Below, one piece after another: positions 19,063 through 26,631 of a DNA stretch of 64,000 nucleotides. The notes under the pieces were generated by a model. It saw only the letters and a program-made list of their open reading frames with translations. It did no database searches and had not been told where the DNA came from. The position numbers and the translations under genes were made by a program. Source of the DNA: Nocardioides marinisabuli. GTDB lineage: Bacteria > Actinomycetota > Actinomycetes > Propionibacteriales > Nocardioidaceae. The stretch covers positions 3,348,001 through 3,412,000 of the forward strand of contig NZ_CP059163.1 of the NCBI RefSeq assembly GCF_013466785.1, given 5' to 3'. The first letter of the stretch is position 1, and each line of letters opens with the position of its first letter.

Positions 19063-20579
19063 GTGCGCGCCGTCGACGAGCAGGACTTCGCGGCGTACGT
19101 CGCCGCGAGACGCACCGCGCTGGTGCAGGCGGTGGCGGTGCTGGGCAGCCCACCGGGCCACGCCGCCGCGCTGACCGACCGGGCGCTGGCGCGCGCCGGG
19201 CGCGAGTGGCACGACCTGCGGGAGGGGCCGGGCCCCGACCTCGAGGTGTGGCGGCTGGTCCTGGAGGAGCGGGCCCGCGACCGCACCCCCTGGTGGCGCC
19301 AGGAGCCGACGCCGCTCGCGCCGCTGCTCGACCGGCTCGAGCCCGACCGGCGCACCTGCGTGGTGCTGTCGGCGGTGGCCGGGCTGGCCGACGAGGAGGT
19401 GGCCGCTCTCTCGGGCTGCTGGCTCAGCCCCGGTGACCCCGCGACGCCCGGCCTCGAGCAGGAGGCCCGCGAGCTGGCGGCAGGAGTGGAGGTGGTCGGG
19501 CGGCCGGCCGCCGACATCGCGGCGCAACGCCCGGCCCGGCGGGTGCCGCGCGGGCTCGTGGCGCTGCTGGCGGTCCTCGCGGTGCTGGTGGCCGTGGGCA
19601 CGTGGCGCGCAGGTGGGCCCGACGGGGCGCCCGACGGGGCGCCGGGGGACGAGGCCCTGGGCCCGGCGCAGGTGCGCGAGCTGGTCACCTCGGTGCCGCT
19701 GCCGTGGTCGGCGGCCGGCGACCTGGTGATCGGCGACCGGGCGCTGCGGGTGCCGGGGGTGCGCCGGCTGGTGGGCCTCGGCAGCCGGCTCGACGTGGTC
19801 GTCTACGGCGACTCCGAGGGACGGGTGGTGCGCGCCGAGGCCACCGGTGAACGGCTGCTGCTGGGGCGCTCGGCCCCCGGGGCGACGCTCGTCGGGGAGC
19901 GGGAGCGCGGCTGGGTGGCCTGGGTCGAGGCGCCGAGCGGCGACCTGGTCGTCGTCGACACCGCCGACGGAGCCGAGCTGGGCCGGCGCCCCCTGGTGCC
20001 GCTCGGGCCGGGCGACGAGCCGCCGGCCGGCGTCGGGCCGCTCTCGCTGGAGGGCCCGACCCTGCACTACGTCGACGGCGCCGGGTCGCACGAGTGGCGC
20101 CCGCTCGACGACCCGAGCGGTGAGCAGGTCCCGGCCGCGGGCCCCGCGACGCTGCTCGACGTCGACGGGCTGACCACGGTGGTGCAGAGCAGCCCGACCA
20201 CCATCACCTTCGACGGTCCCTTCGGGCCGGCCGTCACCCGGCGTGGGGTGGGCGCCCACCTCTCCCCGGGTGGCGGCTACGTGCTGACCCGGGTGGGGCC
20301 GGGCGGCACGGCGCCGGTGCGGGTCTACGACACCGACGACGGGCGGCGCGGCCGGCCGGGGTGCGTGGCGGCGAGGTCGCGCTGGACGCCGTCTTCAGCA
20401 CCACCGGCGCGATCACCTACGTCGTCGGCGACGGCACCCAGGTGCCGGGGGCGGGCGAGTTCCGTCGGCTCTCGGAGGCGCGCGGCTGGCTGCTGCGCAC
20501 CTGCTTCACCGGCTCGGGCTCCTGCACCGACCACGTGCGGGTCTCCAGCGCCGACGGCGAGCCGGTGCTGGCCCGCTGA
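19063..20579 (+). CDS. Sigma-like domain fused to membrane anchor and extracytoplasmic domain; frameshift near the end
   Basis: The N-terminal 130 residues (from GTG 19063) resemble an eroded SigE-family sigma factor: DFAAYVAARRTALVQAVAVL looks like region 2, and LAPLLDRLEPDRRTCVVLSA with LADEEVAALSG looks like region 4. The DNA-recognition helix is not recognisable, so promoter binding is doubtful. A single membrane helix follows (GLVALLAVLAVLVAVGTW, about residue 168), then about 330 extracytoplasmic residues with repeated strand pairs such as GDLVVVDTADGAELGRRPLV, like a propeller. At about 20341-20361 the frame shifts by one missing base: the sensible C-terminus (VRGGEVALDAVFSTTG to VSSADGEPVLAR, stop at 20579) is in the next frame. 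Uncorrected, the first frame ends at 20649 and overlaps the phzF-like gene. Confidence 0.6.
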
Positions 20580-20626
20580 GGCACCCGGCCGCAGGCTCCC
20601 GGTTCCGCCGCTGTCCAGAGTCGGCC

Positions 20627-20632
20627 TAGGGT
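20627..20632 (+). promoter_or_regulatory. -10 element, leaderless start of phzF-like gene
   Basis: TAGGGT ends 7 nt before the GTG start at 20640. Confidence 0.6.
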
Positions 20633-20639
20633 CGGGGCC

Positions 20640-21494
20640 GTGCGGATGAGCCAGGTCGACGTGTTCAGCACCGAGCCGCTGCTCGGCAACCCGGTCGCGG
20701 TCGTCCACGACGCCGACGACCTGACCACCGAGCAGATGGCGGCCTTCGCGCGCTGGACCAACCTCTCGGAGACCACGTTCCTGCTGCGGCCCACGCTGCC
20801 CGGCGCCGACTACCGGTTGCGGATCTTCACCCCCGGCGAGGAGCTGCCCTTCGCCGGCCACCCCACCCTCGGCTCCGCCCACGCCTGGCTCGAGGCCGGA
20901 GGGCGGCCCCGGGGCGAGCGGGTCGTGCAGGAGTGCGGCGCCGGTCTCGTCGCCGTACGCCGCGACGGGGAGCGCCTGGCCTTCGCCGCGCCGCCGCTGG
21001 TGCGCTCGGGCCCCGTCGACGAGGCCGACCTGGCCCGGGTGCGTCGCGCGCTGGGGGTCGCGCCCGACGAGGTCGTGGCCTCCGCCTGGGTCGACAACGG
21101 CCCGGGCTGGGTGGCGGTGCTGCTGCGCGACGCCGACGCGGTGCTGGGCCTGCGCCCGGACTGGTCGGCCTTCGACGACCTCGAGATCGGCGTCGTGGGC
21201 GCCCACGCGCCGGGCTCGGAGACGGCGCTCGAGGTGCGTGCCTTCTGCCCCGGCATCGGCGTGCCCGAGGACCCGGTCACCGGCAGCCTCAACGCCGGCC
21301 TGGCCCAGTGGCTGCTGGGGGAGCGGGTGCTGGGCGAGCGCCTCGCGTCGTCGTACGTCGCCGCGCAGGGCACCGCGATCGGCCGCCGCGGCCGCGTGCA
21401 CGTCGACCGCGTGGGTGACGGCGACGACGACGAGGTCTGGGTGGGCGGCGCGACCCGCACCACCATCACCGGCGAGCTCGACCTGCGGCGCTAG
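20640..21494 (+). CDS. PhzF family protein
   Basis: A 284-residue protein of the PhzF family, two similar barrel-like domains related to diaminopimelate epimerase, with isomerase activity in the known members. The motifs are GNPVAVV near residue 16, the catalytic glutamate in ARWTNLSETTFLL, the FTPGEELPFAGHPTLG loop, and DPVTGSLNAGLAQWL in the second domain. No phenazine genes are nearby, so the substrate is likely a different small metabolite. Leaderless GTG start. Its TAG stop (21492-21494) is also the first half of the -10 hexamer of thyA. Confidence 0.9.
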   Translation: MRMSQVDVFSTEPLLGNPVAVVHDADDLTTEQMAAFARWTNLSETTFLLRPTLPGADYRLRIFTPGEELPFAGHPTLGSAHAWLEAGGRPRGERVVQECGAGLVAVRRDGERLAFAAPPLVRSGPVDEADLARVRRALGVAPDEVVASAWVDNGPGWVAVLLRDADAVLGLRPDWSAFDDLEIGVVGAHAPGSETALEVRAFCPGIGVPEDPVTGSLNAGLAQWLLGERVLGERLASSYVAAQGTAIGRRGRVHVDRVGDGDDDEVWVGGATRTTITGELDLRR

Positions 21495-21497
21495 GGT
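21492..21497 (+). promoter_or_regulatory. -10 element, leaderless start of thyA
   Basis: TAGGGT ends 6 nt before the thyA GTG. Its TAG is the stop codon of the preceding gene, so terminator, stop and promoter are packed into one site. Confidence 0.6.
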
Positions 21498-21503
21498 CGA
21501 GGC

Positions 21504-22316
21504 GTGCAGGCCTACCTCGACCTCCTCCGCCGCATCCTCGACGAGGGTGTCGAGAAGTCCGACCGCACCGGCACCGGGACGCTCAGCGTCTTCGGCCACC
21601 AGATGCGCTTCGACCTGCGTGCGGGCTTCCCGCTGGTGACGACGAAGAAGGTGCACACCCGCTCGGTCTTCGGCGAGCTGCTGTGGTTCCTGCGCGGCGA
21701 CACGAACGTGGCGTGGCTGCAGGAGCGCGGCATCAGCATCTGGGACGAGTGGGCCGACGAGAACGGCGACCTCGGCCCGGTCTACGGCCACCAGTGGCGC
21801 TCGTGGCCCACGCCCGACGGACGCCACGTCGACCAGCTGGCGCAGGTCGTGGAGCAGATCCGCACCAACCCCGACTCGCGGCGCCACATCGTCTCGGCCT
21901 GGAACGTCGCCGACGTCGACGACATGGCGCTGCCGCCGTGCCACACGCTCTTCCAGTTCTACGTCGCGCCCTCGCCCGACGGCGGGCCCGGCCGGCTCTC
22001 GTGCCAGCTCTACCAGCGCTCGGCCGACACCTTCCTCGGCGTGCCGTTCAACATCGCCTCCTACGCGCTGCTCACGCACATGGTCGCCCAGGTGACCGGC
22101 CTCGAGGTCGGCGACTTCGTGCACACCCTCGGCGACGCGCACCTCTACACCAACCACCTCGAGCAGGCGCGGCTGCAGCTGACCCGTGAACCGCGGGCCC
22201 TGCCGACGCTGCGCCTGGACCCCACGGTCACCGCGCTCGACGCCTTCGAGCTCGAGCACATCGCCGTCGAGGGCTACGACCCGCACCCGGTCATCAAGGC
22301 ACCGATCGCCGTATGA
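21504..22316 (+). CDS. thyA: Thymidylate synthase
   Basis: ThyA (270 aa) methylates dUMP to dTMP using methylene-tetrahydrofolate. The nucleophile cysteine sits in [13 protein letters not shown], the arginine pair that holds phosphate is in [13 protein letters not shown], and the substrate loop is [19 protein letters not shown]. Length matches the E. coli-type enzyme. The GTG start has no ribosome binding site and a -10 hexamer 6 nt upstream. It is the first gene of an operon with dfrA, the two genes overlapping by 4 bp; the dihydrofolate it makes is the substrate of DfrA. Confidence 0.98.
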   Translation: MQAYLDLLRRILDEGVEKSDRTGTGTLSVFGHQMRFDLRAGFPLVTTKKVHTRSVFGELLWFLRGDTNVAWLQERGISIWDEWADENGDLGPVYGHQWRSWPTPDGRHVDQLAQVVEQIRTNPDSRRHIVSAWNVADVDDMALPPCHTLFQFYVAPSPDGGPGRLSCQLYQRSADTFLGVPFNIASYALLTHMVAQVTGLEVGDFVHTLGDAHLYTNHLEQARLQLTREPRALPTLRLDPTVTALDAFELEHIAVEGYDPHPVIKAPIAV

Positions 22317-22819
22317 CGCACCCCTCCCTGCGGCCCGGCCAGCGGGTGGTGCTGGTGGCGGCGTACGGCCGCAACCGCGTCATCGGCGCCGACGGCGACA
22401 TCCCCTGGCGGATCCCGGAGGACTTCGCGCACTTCAAGCGCGAGACGCTCGGCCACACGCTGGTGATGGGCCGACGCACCTGGGACTCCATCGGCCGGCC
22501 GCTGCCGGGACGCACCACCGTGGTGCTGACCCGCGACCCCGGCTTCGACCCCGGCTTCGAGGGCGTGCGTGTCGTGCGCAGCCTCGACGAGGCGCTCGAG
22601 GTCGCGGCCGGCCTGCCCGGCGACGTGGTGGTCGCCGGGGGAGGGGAGGTCTACCGCCTGGCCCTGCCCCTGGCCACCCACCAGGTCCTCACCGAGGTCG
22701 ACCTGGAGCCCGCGGGCGACGCGACCTACCCCGAATTCGACGCCGAGCAGTGGGTCGAGACCCGTCGCGAGCCCCGCCCCGACCTCGGTCTCGACTGGGT
22801 CTGGTGGGAGCGCCGGTGA
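22313..22819 (+). CDS. dfrA: Dihydrofolate reductase
   Basis: DHFR (168 aa) reduces dihydrofolate to tetrahydrofolate with NADPH, recycling the product of ThyA. The motifs are [19 protein letters not shown], with the catalytic acidic residue after [27 protein letters not shown] (NADPH-binding) and [16 protein letters not shown] near the C-terminal third. Its ATG overlaps the thyA stop (ATGA). The thyA-dfrA pair is conserved in mycobacteria. Confidence 0.97.
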   Translation: MTHPSLRPGQRVVLVAAYGRNRVIGADGDIPWRIPEDFAHFKRETLGHTLVMGRRTWDSIGRPLPGRTTVVLTRDPGFDPGFEGVRVVRSLDEALEVAAGLPGDVVVAGGGEVYRLALPLATHQVLTEVDLEPAGDATYPEFDAEQWVETRREPRPDLGLDWVWWERR

Positions 22820-23514
22820 GGCGCATCGGCCTGATCGGCGGGATGAGCTGGGAGTCGACGGCCGAGTACTACCGGCTGCTCAACACCCTGGTGGCCCAGC
22901 GCCTCGGCGGGCTGCACTCCGCCGACCTGCTGCTGGCCTCGGTCGACTTCGCGGTGGTCGAGCAGATGCAGTCGCAGGGGCGTTGGGACGACGCGGCGGC
23001 GCTGCTGGTCCGCGAGGCGCGGGTGCTCGAGGCCGGCGGCGCCGACTTCCTGGTGCTGTGCACCAACACGATGCACAAGCTCGCCGACCGGGTGCAGGCG
23101 GCCGTGGGCATCGACCTGCTGCACCTCGCCGACGCCACGGCCGAGGCGGTCGTGGCGTCGGGCGTGCGCCGGGTCGGGCTGCTCGGCACCCGCTTCACGA
23201 TGGAGCAGGACTTCTACACCGACCGGCTGCGCGGGCACGGGCTCGACGTCGTGGTGCCGGGCGCCGACGACCGTCGGCTCGTCGACACCGTCATCTACGA
23301 CGAGCTGTGCCGCGGCGTCGTGCGTGAGCAGTCACGGCGCGAGTACGAGCGGGTGGTCGCCGCGCTGGTCGACGAGGGCTGCGCGGCCGTGGTGCTGGGC
23401 TGCACCGAGATCGAGCTGCTGCTCGACCCGTCGGAGCGCCCCGCTGGCGCGCCGCTCTTCGCGACCACCCGGCTGCACTGCGAGGCCGCCGTCGACCGGG
23501 CCCTGGCCCCATGA
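22816..23514 (+). CDS. Aspartate/glutamate racemase family protein
   Basis: A 232-residue protein of the Asp/Glu racemase superfamily (YgeA/RacD-like). The N-terminal IGLIGGMSWESTAEYY is typical. Both catalytic cysteines are present: C82 in LVLCTNTMHKL and C196 in VVLGCTEIELLL, the arrangement of a cofactor-independent two-base racemase. Start GTG overlaps the dfrA stop by 4 bp and its own stop overlaps the Nudix ATG, so it is translated within the thyA operon. Whether the substrate is aspartate, glutamate or another amino acid cannot be told. Confidence 0.92.
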   Translation: MRRIGLIGGMSWESTAEYYRLLNTLVAQRLGGLHSADLLLASVDFAVVEQMQSQGRWDDAAALLVREARVLEAGGADFLVLCTNTMHKLADRVQAAVGIDLLHLADATAEAVVASGVRRVGLLGTRFTMEQDFYTDRLRGHGLDVVVPGADDRRLVDTVIYDELCRGVVREQSRREYERVVAALVDEGCAAVVLGCTEIELLLDPSERPAGAPLFATTRLHCEAAVDRALAP

Positions 23515-23951
23515 CTGCGGAGTGCATCGTCGTCGCAGCGGTCGCCTTCGTGCGCGACGGGCAGGTGCTCACCGTGCGCAAGCGCGGCACCACGCGCTTC
23601 ATGCTCGTCGGCGGCAAGCCCGAGCCCGGCGAGTCGGCGTACGACGCCGCGGTGCGCGAGACCCGTGAGGAGGTGGGGCTCGACGTCGGCGGCCCCGGCG
23701 CGCTCTCCCCGCTCGGCGTCTACCTGGCCCCGGCCGCCAACGAGCCGGGTCGCGAGCTGCACTCGACGGTCTTCACCGCCTCCCTGCCGGGGGAGCCCCG
23801 AGCCGCCGCCGAGATCGCCGAGCTGCGCTGGATGTCGCTGGACGGCGAGGGTCACGACGACTTGGCGCCCATGCTGGAGCACCACGTGCTGCCGGCCCTG
23901 CGCGCCCTGGAGGCGTCCGCGACCGCCGTCCGCACCCACCCCTCCTCCTGA
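23511..23951 (+). CDS. Nudix hydrolase
   Basis: A 146-residue Nudix protein with the complete Nudix box, GGKPEPGESAYDAAVRETRE followed by EVGL, near residues 34-57. The family splits nucleoside diphosphates linked to another group; with thyA and dfrA in the same operon, a housekeeping role in removing damaged or unwanted nucleotides is plausible but not shown. The ATG overlaps the racemase stop by 4 bp. A strong inverted repeat lies immediately after its stop. Confidence 0.9.
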   Translation: MTAECIVVAAVAFVRDGQVLTVRKRGTTRFMLVGGKPEPGESAYDAAVRETREEVGLDVGGPGALSPLGVYLAPAANEPGRELHSTVFTASLPGEPRAAAEIAELRWMSLDGEGHDDLAPMLEHHVLPALRALEASATAVRTHPSS

Positions 23952-23952
23952 G

Positions 23953-24004
23953 TTCGTCGATCGGTCGACCAACGGCTCGCCGCGTTGTTCAACCGATCGA
24001 CGAA
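23953..24004. terminator. Long inverted repeat after the thyA operon
   Basis: Perfect 13-bp arms (23953-23965 and 23992-24004) extended inward by further pairs (about 20 of 22 positions per side) around a short loop. It begins 1 nt after the Nudix stop. No T-run; it could end the thyA operon or be a dispersed palindromic element. Confidence 0.6.
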
Positions 24005-24033
24005 TCGGTGATGCGGGGTGCGAGACAGCGGAT

Positions 24034-24049
24034 GACAAGCACGCTTGAC
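24034..24049. promoter_or_regulatory. Putative XRE operator, distal copy
   Basis: GACAAG-CACG-CTTGAC: 6-bp arms around 4 nt with one mismatched pair, 29 bp upstream of an almost identical site. The half-site matches that of the proximal copy. Confidence 0.55.
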
Positions 24050-24062
24050 AGGCTCGGTGCGA

Positions 24063-24078
24063 GTCAAGCACCCTTGAC
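24063..24078. promoter_or_regulatory. Putative XRE operator, proximal copy
   Basis: GTCAAG-CACC-CTTGAC is a perfect 6-bp palindrome with 4-nt spacer that ends 2 nt before the GTG start of the XRE gene, an ideal position for autorepression. Confidence 0.6.
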
Positions 24079-24080
24079 AG

Positions 24081-24275
24081 GTGCAGAACACCGTCCGGTC
24101 CCTGCGCGTGCAGCGGGGGCTCTCCCAGGGCGACCTGGGTGCGGCCCTGGCGGTCTCGCGCCAGACCATCAACTCGATCGAGACCGGTCGGTACCTGCCG
24201 TCGCTGCCGCTGGCGATGGCACTGGCCCGGTACTTCGAGACCACCGTGGAGGAGATGTTCGATGACGAGGAATGA
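24081..24275 (+). CDS. XRE/YgzD-type transcriptional regulator
   Basis: A 64-residue single-domain helix-turn-helix protein: VRSLRVQRGLSQGDLGAALA, then VSRQTINSIETGRYLPSLPL as the recognition helix region, ending in TTVEEMFDDEE. Size and sequence match the small HTH_3 regulators that are paired with membrane proteins in many bacteria. The GTG at 24081 has no ribosome binding site; two copies of a CAAG-N4-CTTG palindrome lie just upstream, which probably serve for autoregulation. Its last 14 bp overlap the next gene. Confidence 0.88.
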   Translation: MQNTVRSLRVQRGLSQGDLGAALAVSRQTINSIETGRYLPSLPLAMALARYFETTVEEMFDDEE

Positions 24276-24669
24276 CACCGTCCGCACGCGCCGCTCGGGC
24301 GCACGCTGGCTGGTCCCGGTGGTCGCGGCCCTGATCGGCCTGGCCTACCTCGTGGCCGGGCTCGTCGCGGGTGACGAGGTCTTCGGGATCGGCGGGCTCG
24401 TGCTGATGCTCGGGCTGGGGGGCGTGCTGCTGCTGCTCAGCGGGCGCAGCGAGACGATCGCCGGTCTGCTCGACCGCCGCGACGAGCGCATCAACAAGCT
24501 CGACGCCGACGCCAGCCTCTTCTCCGGCATGACGCTGGTCGCCGCGGTGCTGGTGATGTTCGTGGTCGAGATCGCACGCGGGCAGGACGGTGCGCCGTAC
24601 TACCAGCTCGGCGCACTGGCAGGGGTCTCCTACGTGGTGGCGCTGGTGCACCAACGCCTGCGCGGCTGA
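24262..24669 (+). CDS. Membrane protein paired with XRE regulator (DUF2178-like)
   Basis: A 135-residue protein with four membrane helices (about residues 15-35, 40-60, 86-106 and 114-130). Between helices 2 and 3 lies a cytoplasmic loop with RRDERINKLDADA, similar to the DER motif of DUF2178 proteins, which are usually encoded next to small XRE regulators as here. The ATG lies inside the XRE gene (14-bp overlap), so both are made from one mRNA. A role in tuning the regulator is inferred from this pairing only. Confidence 0.8.
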   Translation: MTRNDTVRTRRSGARWLVPVVAALIGLAYLVAGLVAGDEVFGIGGLVLMLGLGGVLLLLSGRSETIAGLLDRRDERINKLDADASLFSGMTLVAAVLVMFVVEIARGQDGAPYYQLGALAGVSYVVALVHQRLRG

Positions 24670-24704
24670 CGAGGGCCGGTCGCCGACCTGGCAGGCTGGG
24701 GGCC

Positions 24705-25640
24705 ATGGAGCTGCGCATCTTCACCGAGCCCCAGCAGGGCGCCACCTACGACGACCTGCTGCGGGTGGCCCAGGAGGCGGAACGACTCGGGTTCGGGGCG
24801 TTCTTCCGCTCCGACCACTACCTGGGCATGGGCACGCCGGGCCTGCCCGGACCCAGCGACGCCTGGATCACGCTGGCCGGGCTGGCCCGGGAGACCAGCA
24901 CCATCCGCCTGGGCACGATGATGACCAGCGCCACCTTCCGCCACCCCGGGCCGCTCGCCATCTCGGTCGCCAACGTCGACCAGATGAGCGGTGGGCGCGT
25001 CGAGCTCGGCCTGGGAGCCGGGTGGTTCGAGGCCGAGCACCAGAAGTACGCCATCCCCTTCCCGCCGCTGGGGGAGCGCTTCGACCGGTTCGAGGAGCAG
25101 CTCGCGGTCGTGACCGGGCTGTGGTCCACCGAGGGCGGGTTCACCTACGAGGGGCGCCACCACTCGGTGCTCGACTCGCCCGGCCTGCCCAAGCCGGTCC
25201 AGCGCGACGGGCACCGCGGTGGCCCGCCGGTGCTGATCGGCGGGCGCGGCCACCGACGCACGCCGGCCCTCGCGGCGGCGTACGCCGACGAGTTCAATCT
25301 GCCGTTCGTGCCCTTCGAGGAGGGGCTGGCCCAGCACGACCGGGTGCGGGCGGCCTGCGAGGCGATCGACCGCGACCCGGGGTCGCTGGTGTACTCCGCG
25401 GCCCTCGTGCTGTGCGTCGGCGAGACCGACGCCGAGGTGGCGCGCCGCGCCGCGGCCATCGGTCGTGAGCCCGACGAGCTGCGGGCGAACGGGCTGGCCG
25501 GCACGGTGGAGGAGGTCGTCGACACGATCGGGCGCTACCGCGACTCCGGGCAGTCCCGCCTCTACCTGCAGACCCTCGACCTGGGAGACCTCGACCACCT
25601 GCGCCTGGTCGCCGAGCAGGTCGTGCCGCTCGCTGGTTGA
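24705..25640 (+). CDS. LLM class F420-dependent oxidoreductase
   Basis: A 311-residue luciferase-like TIM barrel. The family patterns are LGFGAFFRSDHYLGMG, LAISVANVDQMSGGRVELGL and GAGWFEAEHQKYAIPF, which form the flavin site in F420-dependent members. Actinobacterial proteins of this type reduce a wide range of compounds with reduced F420, and the actual substrate is unknown. The ATG has CAGGCT 7 nt upstream. The last codons and the TGA stop fall within a REP-like element. Confidence 0.88.
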   Translation: MELRIFTEPQQGATYDDLLRVAQEAERLGFGAFFRSDHYLGMGTPGLPGPSDAWITLAGLARETSTIRLGTMMTSATFRHPGPLAISVANVDQMSGGRVELGLGAGWFEAEHQKYAIPFPPLGERFDRFEEQLAVVTGLWSTEGGFTYEGRHHSVLDSPGLPKPVQRDGHRGGPPVLIGGRGHRRTPALAAAYADEFNLPFVPFEEGLAQHDRVRAACEAIDRDPGSLVYSAALVLCVGETDAEVARRAAAIGREPDELRANGLAGTVEEVVDTIGRYRDSGQSRLYLQTLDLGDLDHLRLVAEQVVPLAG

Positions 25641-25670
25641 GGAGGCGCGCAGCGACCCTCTCGAAACCAG
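25633..25670. repeat. REP-like palindromic element
   Basis: CTGGTT at one end and AACCAG at the other enclose a GC-rich core with GGAGGCGCGCAGCGACC. Elements with this flanking pattern are scattered through Nocardioides-type genomes (recollection, not checked here). The first TGA inside ends the LLM oxidoreductase gene, and its end abuts the dapA promoter. Confidence 0.55.
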
Positions 25671-25673
25671 CGA

Positions 25674-25679
25674 TAACCT
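25674..25679 (+). promoter_or_regulatory. -10 element, leaderless start of dapA
   Basis: TAACCT ends 6 nt before the dapA ATG and begins 3 nt after the REP-like element. Confidence 0.6.
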
Positions 25680-25685
25680 GCTCCC

Positions 25686-26612
25686 ATGACCTCGACCCCC
25701 GCGCCGACCCCCGCGCCGTTCGGCCGAGTCCTCACCGCGATGGCCACCGCGTTCCACGCCGACGGGAGCGTCGACCTCGACGCCACGGCGCGCATCGCCG
25801 TCCACCTCGTCGAGCACGGCAACGACGGGGTCGTCGTCTCCGGCACCACCGGCGAGTCGCCGACCACGACGGTCGCCGAGGACGGACGGATCCTCGCCGC
25901 GGTCAAGGACGCCGTGGGCGACCGCGCGGTCGTCATCGCCGGGGTCGGCACCAACGCCACCGCCCACTCGATCGAGCTAGCCCAGCAGGCCGAGAAGATC
26001 GGCGTCGACGGGATGCTGCTGGTCACCCCCTACTACAACAAGCCCGGCCCGGCCGGCGTCCTGCACCACTTCCGCAGCGTCTCGCAGGCCGCCGACCTGC
26101 CGGTGATGCTGTACGACGTGCCCGGCCGCACCGGCACCACCATCGACATGGCGACCTACGAGGAGGCCATCACCTGGCCCACCGTGGTCGCGGTCAAGGA
26201 CGCCGTGGGTGACCTGGTGCGCGCGGTGCGCCTGGGCCAGCTGGGCTACGCCGTCTACTCCGGTGACGACGAGGCCAACCTCGGCTTCCTGGCGCACGGT
26301 GCCGTCGGCTTCGTCAGCGTCGTGGGCCACGTCGCCGGGCGCGAGCTGCGCGCCATGGCCGACGCCCACGCGGCCGGCGACAACGCCGGTGCCCTCGAGA
26401 TCTTCACGCGGCTGCTCCCCGCGATCGACGCCGTGATGGGCGTCGCCAACTACGGAGCCACCACCGCCAAGGCCGCGCTGCAGCTGCTGGGCGTGCTCGA
26501 GAACCGCAACGTCCGCGCGCCCCTGGTGGCGCTCGACGACGACGAGGTCGCGGCGCTGCGCGTCGGTCTCGTGGCGGCCGGGCTCCTGCCGGCCAGTGCG
26601 ACCGAGGCCTGA
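25686..26612 (+). CDS. dapA: 4-hydroxy-tetrahydrodipicolinate synthase
   Basis: DapA (308 aa) condenses pyruvate with aspartate semialdehyde, the first step of lysine and diaminopimelate synthesis. The family pattern VSGTTGESPTT is near residue 50, the catalytic tyrosine is in LVTPYYNKPGP, and the Schiff-base lysine is in VVAVKDAVGD near residue 175. Length and layout are normal. It is followed by RNase J 19 bp later, as in mycobacteria, where dapA and rnj are adjacent. Confidence 0.97.
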   Translation: MTSTPAPTPAPFGRVLTAMATAFHADGSVDLDATARIAVHLVEHGNDGVVVSGTTGESPTTTVAEDGRILAAVKDAVGDRAVVIAGVGTNATAHSIELAQQAEKIGVDGMLLVTPYYNKPGPAGVLHHFRSVSQAADLPVMLYDVPGRTGTTIDMATYEEAITWPTVVAVKDAVGDLVRAVRLGQLGYAVYSGDDEANLGFLAHGAVGFVSVVGHVAGRELRAMADAHAAGDNAGALEIFTRLLPAIDAVMGVANYGATTAKAALQLLGVLENRNVRAPLVALDDDEVAALRVGLVAAGLLPASATEA

Positions 26613-26631
26613 CGCACCGGACAGGACCTGC

